DNA of 19,623 bases, taken from assembly GCA_051660685.1 (NCBI GenBank), contig JBOFQB010000096.1, positions 1-19,623 of the forward strand, in the 5' to 3' direction. A program made the position numbers and the translations under genes. The notes under the pieces are model-generated. The model did no database searches. It was not told the origin of the DNA and saw only the letters and a program-made list of their open reading frames with translations. The DNA is from JAVBSX01 sp051660685. GTDB lineage: Bacteria; Planctomycetota; Planctomycetia; Pirellulales; Thermoguttaceae. This document shows positions 1 to 7,177 of this stretch, piece by piece; position 1 is the stretch's first letter, and the number at the start of each line of letters is the position of its first letter.

Positions 1-191
1 TTCTTACACGAAAGTGTATCAGCCCATTTATTTGGCGGCAAACCTCCGACGTTGGTTCCGGCGGTTTCGCAATGATTCTTGATAGCACCCGAACGAGAAG
101 TTCCCTCGCCTGTGATCAAATTCCGTGAACGCTTACCAAAATTTTTATCCAGCCGGATGGAAAAATCCTCGTTCCAGACCTCGCTGAACAT
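1..191. other. Left-edge stretch, no assignable gene
   Basis: All three forward frames are open at the left edge and close within about 125 bases: a TGA at 73-75, one near 80 and one at 126-128. Any of them could be the tail of an upstream gene, but none gives a recognisable motif. The frame of the following radical SAM gene is open from the TGA at 126-128 onward. It reads as protein-like sequence (KIFIQPDGKILVPDLAEHL) before the first usable start at 192. An ATG at 72 lies in that same frame but is cut off by the TGA. I see no clear promoter or terminator here. Confidence 0.4.
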
Positions 192-1010
192 TTGATTCCA
201 TCACTTCAACAAGTCAGCACCGATCATCATTTGTGGGATAAATTGAATTGTAGTGTCACAAACCCAAAGCTGAAGCGAAACCGTCATCGGTTGCCAGAAC
301 TGGTTGCTGAAGTACGAAAACAAATCTCACCGTGCCATCTTTGTGAACGTCGATGTGCGGTCCACCGTCTTTCCGGTGAAGTCGGTTTTTGCGGACTCGA
401 CGATCATGTTCGTTTGTTCGCTTATGCGAATTTATACAACGAAGGAGAAATGGTTGGCGCACCGACATTCGGTGTCTTTCTATCAGGATGTGCGTTTCGG
501 TGTCGCACCTGTTACCGTCCCGAAAATTGGCATGTTGAAAATGGAACATTATTTACACCTGAACGATTGGCTTCACTCCTCGATGCGGCGGCTGTGAATG
601 GCAGTCGATCATGGATGTTCCTCGGCGGCAATCCCGATCAGTCTGTTTTGGGAATTCTGGATGCGTTGCAACGGACGCAAATGGAGATTCCCATTGTTTG
701 GAACACGGCTTTATGGTCAACATCAGAGATGATTTCAGTGCTACGAGAGGTTGTGGATATATGGATCATCGACTTCAAATTTGGTAATGATGGCTGTGCA
801 GAACAGGCGGCTGATGTTTCAAGCTACGTTGAAACGATTTCCAGACACATTGAACTATTGAAAGGCGAACCCCATGTCATTTTGCGGCATGGTGTCCACC
901 CAAACCATCGGGAGTGTTGTTCGGAGCCAATTCGTCGTTACCTAATTCATCGAGATGGTATCCTCTATCGTGAACACGAGATATTTGACAAGCAGAAAAC
1001 CAGAAAGTAA
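192..1010 (+). CDS. PflX-like radical SAM protein (COG1313 type)
   Basis: This encodes a 272-residue radical SAM enzyme resembling the PflX/COG1313 branch of pyruvate formate-lyase-activase homologues. The signature CAFRCRTC (Cys100, Cys104, Cys107) fits the CxxxCxxC motif that binds the 4Fe-4S cluster used to cleave S-adenosylmethionine. Upstream is a second cysteine set (Cys48, Cys51, Cys55, Cys67) in the CxLCxRxC...GxxGxC arrangement typical of this family. GGNP at 145-148 takes the place of the usual GGEP strand. The substrate of the family is not established. The start is a TTG at 192 with no Shine-Dalgarno site. About 21 in-frame codons upstream also look coding, so the true N-terminus is uncertain. 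It lies 52 bases upstream of the nuclease-STAND gene on the same strand and could be co-transcribed, but nothing ties it functionally to that gene. Confidence 0.82.
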   Translation: MIPSLQQVSTDHHLWDKLNCSVTNPKLKRNRHRLPELVAEVRKQISPCHLCERRCAVHRLSGEVGFCGLDDHVRLFAYANLYNEGEMVGAPTFGVFLSGCAFRCRTCYRPENWHVENGTLFTPERLASLLDAAAVNGSRSWMFLGGNPDQSVLGILDALQRTQMEIPIVWNTALWSTSEMISVLREVVDIWIIDFKFGNDGCAEQAADVSSYVETISRHIELLKGEPHVILRHGVHPNHRECCSEPIRRYLIHRDGILYREHEIFDKQKTRK

Positions 1011-1013
1011 ACG
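985..1013 (+). promoter_or_regulatory. Possible promoter for the nuclease-STAND/HEPN operon
   Basis: A perfect -35 hexamer TTGACA (985-990) sits at the very end of the radical SAM gene. It is followed after 17 bases by a weak -10, TAAACG (1008-1013). Transcription would start about 40 bases before the ATG at 1063. The poor -10 keeps this tentative; read-through from the upstream gene is the alternative. Confidence 0.3.
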
Positions 1014-1026
1014 GCAAAGCGTACAA

Positions 1027-1036
1027 TTGTCGACAA
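1027..1036. promoter_or_regulatory. Palindrome TTGTCGACAA, possible operator
   Basis: This is a perfect 10-base palindrome in the 52-base gap between the radical SAM gene and the nuclease-STAND gene. It lies just downstream of the putative promoter. Position and symmetry would suit a dimeric repressor, but a short palindrome can occur by chance. Confidence 0.25.
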
Positions 1037-1062
1037 CTTATCAGTAACACATGGAGAATAAT

Positions 1063-4000
1063 ATGTCAGAACCAAACTGGGGAATGATTAACGACGGAGG
1101 AGTCTTTGAATCGTTGGTTCACGCAATTTTATTTGCGAAAGAACCGAATACGCTCCTTTTCGGGCGCCCCGGAAAAGATGCCGCGCAAGACGCTCGCTCC
1201 GCTGACGGAACTGTCGTATATCAAGCGAAATACCGTCAAGGAATGACAATGGACGACGCGATAAAACTCGCTTTGGACGAATTGAAGAAAATCAAAACAT
1301 ACCGGCAAAAAAAACACGCCAATTATCGGCATTGGAAAGATGCTAAAAAATGGGTGCTAGTTGCCAACTTCGAAACCAATACAAACGATCACGCAAAGTG
1401 GGAAAACCAAGTCGTACCTGCGTTTGGAAAAATAGGTTTAGAAGCCAATTACTGGGACTTGAAAACGCTCGACGGCGAACTGACACAACACCCAGAAATA
1501 CACGACGTTTTCTTCGATGGAGAAAATCATGTACTTGTGGGACTACACGAAGCTCATAACCTCCTCGAACATGAATTCATTGGCAGCGATTCTCTCGACA
1601 AAAAACTCGTGGGACGAGAAGCTGAACTCGAAAAAATAAAAGAATTTGTCACCTCCGATAAGCGTATACTTCCTGTGATCGGAGTGGGCGGAATCGGCAA
1701 ATCGCGGCTTCTTTATGAATCACTATTGCAATTATCCGAAGAGGGATGGCAGGTTTTCTGGGCGTTGCCGGAATCAATGAAGCAGTCATCAAAATGGTTC
1801 CACCTCCTCAACGGCAATCAAAAAACATGTGTGGTGATTGATGGGGCTGATTTTAGTTTGATGAAGGTAATGCTCGAGCAACTGAGTACGAATGTACGCA
1901 AAAATCGGAAAGTCATCATTTCCTGCCGAACAGAAAAAGCCGATTTCATTCGTCAGTTACAAACAAATCAGTTGGTTGCCAACCCGCTCAATCTGAAGCC
2001 GTTAAATGAGGAGCATACAAAAGAATTGCTAACCAATTACTTGGAGAATACTGACGATGCATGGGCACATTCCGTATATCAATTGACAAAAGGTGTCCCC
2101 GGTTGGATATGTCTTGTCGCAGAATTGGCAAAGCAGAATAAATTGCCAAAATTGCCGGAGACCGTGACCATGATTGCCTCGTTGTATGTCAATTCTTGTC
2201 TTGAATCAATCAGCGAAATCGAACGAACCGCAAAAACTATTCTTCGTTGGCTGGCACTCTGGGGAACACTCAAGTTAGATTCCGCTTGGAAGGATACGGC
2301 GGCAGAAATTGCTTTCTTGAAAGACTTCAAGCAAATTATACCCGACATCACCAACGAAATACTGGAAGACCTTGTGAGAACCGGGCTGGTCAAAAATTAT
2401 GGAATTGGCAAACGGTGTTATTCCATACAGCCAAAGATCATTCGGCAGCATATCCTTAGCGACTGGCTCTTTAGCAATACTAATGGTACATATCAAGTGA
2501 ATTGTGACGGACAAGAATTGGTGAGACAACTTGTCGCTGGTGAGATTTACCCGATTGATACGGTGTTGCGTTCCTTGGCACAACTGGCGATAATTTACCT
2601 AGATGATTTTACCGCCGACTCATTTTTTGCGCCACTTTTTAATGAATTGGAAAACGTTGCAAAATCGGCAAATGCGAGAGGACAAAAACGCATTGCCGAA
2701 TTGGTCGAGCGCATCGGAAAGGCTGCGCCCGAACGTGCTTTAGATGTTCTAAAGATGCTACGGGAAAACATAGGTGAAGATGAAAAATCCAAAAGTGTTT
2801 TCTGGGGTGAACAAGTTTACACCCACAATGACCTGCTCGACGAGTTGCCGTGGATATTATTCTGCATCGCGGAGTACGTCTCCGATGAATCGACTGCTCG
2901 AAGAGTCATCGGAGAGTTTCAAGAGTATGTCAAATTGGAAGACAACAACACGTTGAAGGCAATGAAGAAAGGCTATGGTAAATCTCCACGCCAGCTTCTT
3001 CGACGGCTCCTCTGCGAGTCGAGGAATTCAACGACATTCGCTGAACCAGCCCGTAAATATGTTTCAGAGGTCATTGCCGACCCGTCGTCTTGGCCATGCG
3101 TCGGTCTTGTGTGCGAATGTCTGCTCGACCCGCTCCGGCAATCATGGAAATGGGTTGGAAGTGGGACTCTACAATTTTCACAGTGTGTGTGCCCTGCATG
3201 GGATTGCGCAAGTCAGGTGCGATCAAAAATTTACGAACTTCTCACGCATAGCGAAATAGCGTCTGAACTGCGCCCCAAATTATGGCAAGTTTTGGCAAAC
3301 GCGCACGGTGTCCTGTTACGGGCAACTTTTAACTTTATCAAGGACGTGAAAAAGCGGGAACCGTTTATAGAAATTATTAAGAACGATTTGGAGTTTTGTG
3401 TTAAAATTCTAACAGACAAAACAAGAGACATGACGTTAAAGGAAGCGGAACAAGCGAGAGACTTGTGGGAAAATCACCTGCGTTCTGGCAATGCGTTTGT
3501 GAAATTGGCTGAAAAATGCGAAGAAGCCTATGCACAATTGGCGGTAACGAAATGGAAGCTCCATGAGTTTTTCAGTTTCGACGACTATAAAGACCCCAGT
3601 GCTGTGAAAAGAACGGCAAAGGAACTCAAATCAGTATCAGACTATCAAGAGTTTTTCACCGCAGCAAAAGAGTATTTGGATATCGCCAGAAAGGGCAAAA
3701 AAGACATGGCGGATTATTTGAAAATTGCTGCCCTCGCCGATGAATGTATTGAGCCGTTCGATCCGGTCGCTGAAAATCCAACTCCCCTTGTCCAATATGT
3801 ACAGTCGATTGTGGCAAAAGATGATCCCCAAAGCGACAACGAATGGGCATGGTTATTTGTTGTGGACCTTTATCAGCGATATATTGCTACAATTAAGCGA
3901 AAAACAAATAACAATAACCCGACCGAGAATGTGAACGAATTGTTGAACGGAATAAAATGCAAAAACAAATTGTTATTTGCCATTTATTCAAATGCCGGTC

Positions 4001-5004
4001 CCGATCTCCTCGGTCTCTTGACGGAAGATGAATTTGAGATTGTCTTAAAACACAAGGATGAGTTAGAGTCATGGAACTTCGTTTGGCTGCTCGGCGTATT
4101 CGCGGTTGTTGATGCTGAAAAAGTGAAATCTTTGTTGCAGGAGCATCTTGGCTCGGAGAAAATTACCGATCTGGACGAAAAAAGCAGGTTATTAGGCGGT
4201 TTTATTCGGTCCTGCGACATGGCGGTTAGGCGTTATAAAAGTAAGGTTGATGTACAAATAGTTGAGCAAATTATTTCCATAATTACCGATTCCAAACTCG
4301 ATGGCAGGTTGCTCGGACTGCACGAGCTCAAGTATCTTTGCGAACAATCAGGGTACAAGATGCCAATGACGCAGTTCTGTAAACTGATAGAGTCCCGGAT
4401 AAAACTGGATTTGAAGGATAAACCGTATGCCGATTTCGTAGCGTGGCCCGATGATTTCGAACTTATTAAATTTGTAACATTCGATGCAACAAAACAGGAG
4501 GAACCTGAGGCGTTTAATGAATTATGCTCTCTAGCAGTGAGCAATGTCAGGAGTTTTATTGCTTCATATTCGTTGCCAGAATACATTCGCCAGTTCGATG
4601 ACACAGGTCAATACGTCACGGAATTTGTCAAGACAAAAATGCGAACTGCCCCCCCCCCATCAGCCCGTGAAACAAGACATCTCGCAAAACTTGCCGCGAT
4701 CTATCCCGAAAATTCTGCCTCTTGGACTGCTTGTGCATCGTTAATTTGCGAATACGCTCAAACATTTAGTACCGCTGAGCGATTTGACATATACTATGCG
4801 TTGGAAAACACCAGTGGCGAGGCAATTGAAAGTGCAATGGGCGAAGTAGCGGATCACTATTATCGGAAACGCGATGACGCAAAGGCAAGATTTGAAGAGG
4901 AAACGAATTCGCACCTAAAACGGTATCGAAAGTGGGCATTGGAACGTGCAAAAGCACGACTTCGCGCAGAACAAGAAAGAGTTGAGGAGGTGAATCATGA
5001 GTAA
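1063..5004 (+). CDS. Avs-like STAND ATPase with N-terminal PD-(D/E)XK nuclease
   Basis: A 1,313-residue multidomain protein. Residues about 10-110 resemble Mrr-type restriction nucleases: FESLV with Glu16, then GKDAAQD (Asp39/Asp43), then YQAKYR with Gln54 and Lys56, giving a D...QxK active site. After VGREAEL (about 184-190) comes a P-loop ATPase with Walker A GVGGIGKS (207-214), Walker B VVIDGAD (about 257-263) and a KVIISCR strand ending in Arg289, as in STAND/NACHT NTPases. The remaining roughly 950 residues are alpha-helix-rich with no recognised motif, fitting a repeat-type ligand sensor. In Avs-type defence proteins this order means a sensor that oligomerises on a phage protein and activates its nuclease. 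That role is inferred here. The start at 1063 is preferred over 1051 because GGAG lies 6 bases upstream. A ten-C run at codons 1196-1199 could cause frameshifts. The gene is A-rich in codon choice relative to the flanking core genes. Confidence 0.8.
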   Translation: MSEPNWGMINDGGVFESLVHAILFAKEPNTLLFGRPGKDAAQDARSADGTVVYQAKYRQGMTMDDAIKLALDELKKIKTYRQKKHANYRHWKDAKKWVLVANFETNTNDHAKWENQVVPAFGKIGLEANYWDLKTLDGELTQHPEIHDVFFDGENHVLVGLHEAHNLLEHEFIGSDSLDKKLVGREAELEKIKEFVTSDKRILPVIGVGGIGKSRLLYESLLQLSEEGWQVFWALPESMKQSSKWFHLLNGNQKTCVVIDGADFSLMKVMLEQLSTNVRKNRKVIISCRTEKADFIRQLQTNQLVANPLNLKPLNEEHTKELLTNYLENTDDAWAHSVYQLTKGVPGWICLVAELAKQNKLPKLPETVTMIASLYVNSCLESISEIERTAKTILRWLALWGTLKLDSAWKDTAAEIAFLKDFKQIIPDITNEILEDLVRTGLVKNYGIGKRCYSIQPKIIRQHILSDWLFSNTNGTYQVNCDGQELVRQLVAGEIYPIDTVLRSLAQLAIIYLDDFTADSFFAPLFNELENVAKSANARGQKRIAELVERIGKAAPERALDVLKMLRENIGEDEKSKSVFWGEQVYTHNDLLDELPWILFCIAEYVSDESTARRVIGEFQEYVKLEDNNTLKAMKKGYGKSPRQLLRRLLCESRNSTTFAEPARKYVSEVIADPSSWPCVGLVCECLLDPLRQSWKWVGSGTLQFSQCVCPAWDCASQVRSKIYELLTHSEIASELRPKLWQVLANAHGVLLRATFNFIKDVKKREPFIEIIKNDLEFCVKILTDKTRDMTLKEAEQARDLWENHLRSGNAFVKLAEKCEEAYAQLAVTKWKLHEFFSFDDYKDPSAVKRTAKELKSVSDYQEFFTAAKEYLDIARKGKKDMADYLKIAALADECIEPFDPVAENPTPLVQYVQSIVAKDDPQSDNEWAWLFVVDLYQRYIATIKRKTNNNNPTENVNELLNGIKCKNKLLFAIYSNAGPDLLGLLTEDEFEIVLKHKDELESWNFVWLLGVFAVVDAEKVKSLLQEHLGSEKITDLDEKSRLLGGFIRSCDMAVRRYKSKVDVQIVEQIISIITDSKLDGRLLGLHELKYLCEQSGYKMPMTQFCKLIESRIKLDLKDKPYADFVAWPDDFELIKFVTFDATKQEEPEAFNELCSLAVSNVRSFIASYSLPEYIRQFDDTGQYVTEFVKTKMRTAPPPSARETRHLAKLAAIYPENSASWTACASLICEYAQTFSTAERFDIYYALENTSGEAIESAMGEVADHYYRKRDDAKARFEEETNSHLKRYRKWALERAKARLRAEQERVEEVNHE
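4649..4658 (+). repeat. C10 homopolymer inside the STAND gene
   Basis: Ten consecutive C bases encode the end of Ala1196 and Pro1197-1199. As read, the frame is open. One extra C creates a TGA within a few codons (bases 4668-4670). One fewer C leads to a stop at 4742-4744. Either change removes about the last 117 residues and uncouples translation of the downstream HEPN gene. Confidence 0.85.
4984..4990 (+). promoter_or_regulatory. Strong ribosome binding site for the HEPN gene
   Basis: GAGGAGG lies 6 bases before the ATG at 4997, inside the last codons of the STAND gene. The two genes overlap in ATGAGTAA (4997-5004). This is one of the few strong Shine-Dalgarno sites in the window. It sets the start and suggests translational coupling at a fixed ratio. 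Confidence 0.75.
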
Positions 5005-5836
5005 ACTTCAGGATCAGATTGAGTCGAGTAAAACAGCTCTCGCAGAGTTTCCAAGTAGCCCGCCTACTGGTTCATTGTTGCCATTGGTTTGCTTTGAAAA
5101 ATGGAAAAAAATTGCAACGATTCACAAATTATTGGAAGGTACTAAACCATTATTTCTCGTGAAAGACAAAGCATGGAATGCCTTAACAGAATTACGGCAG
5201 ACGTATCCTGTTCTTCCAAGCGAGCAATATCGAGAAGAATTTGAAGGCGATAGGCATTATGCACTTGTAGAATACAATGCAGTTGCATGGTCAATTTATG
5301 ACAGACTGGCGGACATTTGCGGACGTCTTGTGGCAATTTGTACTATTTCCCCGAGGTCACAAAAAAATCCGAAGCTCGTCGAACATATAATGAAAGAAGG
5401 TAAAGAAAACGTAGTTGGTGTCACGCTACAACATCAAATCCTTAACGCCTACGGATGGCCCATAAAAGTGTCCTATACGATCAGAAACTGGCTCGTACAC
5501 GAAGGATTTGAACGGTCCAATGCCAATGGGACCAATGTGAAACTTTTCGACAATGCGCCGTTTGATATAAGCGAATCGGCGAAAGAGTTGATTACCACAG
5601 AAGCGACAGAAGCTGGTGTCCAACAATCTTTCTGTTGCCTCGGAGACAACACCGACTCGAGTGACAAGGGCGATCCCACCGACTCGGATAAGAAAGACGA
5701 TCTCACATGGAAAAATGGCAACCTTATTGAAATACTCCAAACCTACCACGAAGAGATCGACACGATGTTTACCGCGCTACTCAAATGGAGTACGGCATCG
5801 TTTGTCGCTCAAATCGACGCATTTCAAAGATTATAG
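4997..5836 (+). CDS. HEPN-motif protein, partner of the STAND nuclease
   Basis: A 279-residue protein not recognised as a named family. Residues 158-170 read VSYTIRNWLVHEG, which contains the canonical HEPN RNase motif R-N-xxx-H (Arg163, Asn164, His168) at the end of a helix. A further long helix (about 89-116) precedes it, as expected for a helical-bundle HEPN fold. In HEPN RNases the Arg and His form a composite active site across a dimer. Residues about 216-236 are a hydrophilic linker rich in Asp, Ser and Lys, followed by a final helical segment. No signal peptide or membrane segment is seen. The start overlaps the end of the STAND gene by 8 bases, so the two proteins very likely act together. 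HEPN proteins act as toxins, antiviral RNases or adaptors; which applies here is unknown. HEPN assignment rests mainly on the motif and helix pattern. Confidence 0.72.
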   Translation: MSKLQDQIESSKTALAEFPSSPPTGSLLPLVCFEKWKKIATIHKLLEGTKPLFLVKDKAWNALTELRQTYPVLPSEQYREEFEGDRHYALVEYNAVAWSIYDRLADICGRLVAICTISPRSQKNPKLVEHIMKEGKENVVGVTLQHQILNAYGWPIKVSYTIRNWLVHEGFERSNANGTNVKLFDNAPFDISESAKELITTEATEAGVQQSFCCLGDNTDSSDKGDPTDSDKKDDLTWKNGNLIEILQTYHEEIDTMFTALLKWSTASFVAQIDAFQRL

Positions 5837-5910
5837 AGACATGTGTTTGATGTGGCATCAGATCATTGTCGCTACAAAACGTAAAGAGATTCCCATTTTT
5901 ACAGTTCCCC

Positions 5911-6780
5911 ATGTGTCAGCCAAAATTTACGATAACGAACCGTATCACAAACGCTTTGACGCAAATTGAACGGACTTGCGGTTTGCTTGAAGCCGCAACG
6001 TTTTCTGCGGATTGGATTGCGGCAATGGGACAACGTGCGCTCTTGCTCGAAGCTCATCACACGACCCATATCGAGGGGACGCATTTGACGTTACAGCAGG
6101 CTCAGCTGCTTTTTGACGGGAAAATTGTGCCGGAATCTGATCCCGATGACGTGCGGGAACTGCTCAATTATCGAAGTGCGTTCGAGCTTGTCGCCGATTA
6201 TCTCGGAAGCGGCAGTCCCATCACCGAAGGTTTGATCCGCGAAATTCACCGCAAACTAGTCGAGGGCGTGCGCGGTGGTGTCGCAAAGCCCGGCGAATAC
6301 CGGAATGTTCAGAATTTTGTGGCGAATACCGCGACGCAAAAAATCATTTACACTCCACCTCCGCCGCAAGACGTGCCAGTTTTGATGCAAGAACTCATTG
6401 ATTGGCTTAATGAAACAACGGAAATTCATCCCGTCTTAATCAGTGGAATCGCTCAATTTCAACTGGTACACATCCATCCATTTGTGGACGGAAACGGTCG
6501 CACGTCGCGGCCACTTTCGACGCTTTGTCTGTACCGAAGCGGCTATGATTTCAAACGGATATTCACGATCAGCGAGTATTATGACCGGGACAGGGCGGCG
6601 TTTTATCGGGCAATTCAGGGTGTTCGGGAAGCGGAAAGACGGGTTGGCTGGAGTATTTTACGAATGGGTTGGCGACGCAGATGCGGGAGGTGTCTCATAA
6701 GGGGCGGCAGGCGATTAAACGGGACGTTTTGGCGAAGGAGTACCGGCTTAGCGAACGGCAGACGGCGGCGGTTGAATTGA
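5911..6780 (+). CDS. Fic family AMP-transferase, frameshifted
   Basis: This encodes a Fic-domain protein, which transfers AMP (or another phosphate-containing group) onto target proteins. The active-site motif HPFVDGNGRTSR is intact at residues 189-200 (His189 catalytic). TTHIEG at 51-56 matches the inhibitory (S/T)xxxE(G/N) motif placed N-terminal to the core (class II Fic), so the enzyme would be self-restrained. The ATG at 5911 is preferred because MCQPKFTIT aligns with usual Fic N-termini; a TTG at 5866 would add 15 unlikely residues. After about residue 243 (REAE) the frame leaves the family pattern and becomes an Arg-rich tail ending at 6780. The expected continuation is in another frame. 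The break is at the A-run 6635-6637: one extra A would join the two parts. It lies 74 bases after the HEPN gene, so it may belong to the same island. Confidence 0.8.
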   Translation: MCQPKFTITNRITNALTQIERTCGLLEAATFSADWIAAMGQRALLLEAHHTTHIEGTHLTLQQAQLLFDGKIVPESDPDDVRELLNYRSAFELVADYLGSGSPITEGLIREIHRKLVEGVRGGVAKPGEYRNVQNFVANTATQKIIYTPPPPQDVPVLMQELIDWLNETTEIHPVLISGIAQFQLVHIHPFVDGNGRTSRPLSTLCLYRSGYDFKRIFTISEYYDRDRAAFYRAIQGVREAERRVGWSILRMGWRRRCGRCLIRGGRRLNGTFWRRSTGLANGRRRRLN

Positions 6781-6965
6781 TGTCGGAGCGTGGAAAAATC
6801 ACGATTTCGGACATGGAGAGGCGGTTTCCGCAGACGAGCCGACGGACATTGCAACGGGATATGAAGCGGTTGGTGGAACAGGGAATTTGTGCGGAATCGG
6901 CAACTTCGGCAACGTCACCAATGCAAGGATATACGCTTTGTGCCGATTTTGCCGACCGGCTGTGA
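6639..6965 (+). pseudogene. C-terminal winged-helix part of the Fic gene, out of frame
   Basis: Read in the frame starting at 6639, this gives TGWLEYFTNGLATQMREV and then a long helical region. That is followed by a winged helix-turn-helix (ITISDMERRFPQTSRRTLQRD) and a short tail to the TGA at 6963-6965. This is the usual C-terminal extension of Fic proteins that carry a DNA-binding domain. It has no plausible start of its own and follows directly from the Fic domain if one base is restored near 6637. It is either a real inactivating mutation, a slippage site, or a sequencing error. Confidence 0.75.
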
Positions 6966-6991
6966 CAAGCTGCGACATGGTGCTGTGACAA
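6959..6991 (+). repeat. Three copies of a 10-base repeat at the end of the Fic gene
   Basis: GCTGTGACAA (6959-6968), GCTGCGACAT (6969-6978) and GCTGTGACAA (6982-6991) form a near-tandem direct repeat. The first copy contains the Fic stop codon. No function is evident. Confidence 0.5.
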
Positions 6992-7141
6992 ATTGAAAAG
7001 CGGCGTGTAGATCAAGACGACTACGACGATTCGCGGGGGTACGTTCGGCAGACTTCGATTTGCAACTTTTTGCGGTAAAATAGCTCGGCAAACAGTCAGG
7101 CTGGTTGTGTTTGCAATGTCAAAAAACCGCCAAAAACCGTC

Positions 7142-7170
7142 TTGCCAAACCAGATTTGACGGGGTAAAAT
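7142..7170 (+). promoter_or_regulatory. Sigma-70-type promoter for the Rpn gene, probably leaderless
   Basis: The -35 TTGCCA (7142-7147), a 17-base spacer and the -10 TAAAAT (7165-7170) each match consensus at five of six positions. The usual start distance places +1 at about 7177, on or one base before the ATG at 7178. The transcript would therefore have no leader. In agreement, no Shine-Dalgarno site precedes that ATG at a normal distance. Confidence 0.6.
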
Positions 7171-7177
7171 ACAAGAC

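Noticed and set aside
5616..5969. A 117-codon open frame overlapping the end of the HEPN gene and the start of the Fic gene
   Set aside because: It is in another frame over two well-supported genes and shows no family pattern.
7054..7081. A second promoter upstream of the Rpn gene (TAAAAT at 7076-7081)
   Set aside because: The -10 is good but the matching -35 (TTCGAT) is poor, and the downstream one fits the gene better.
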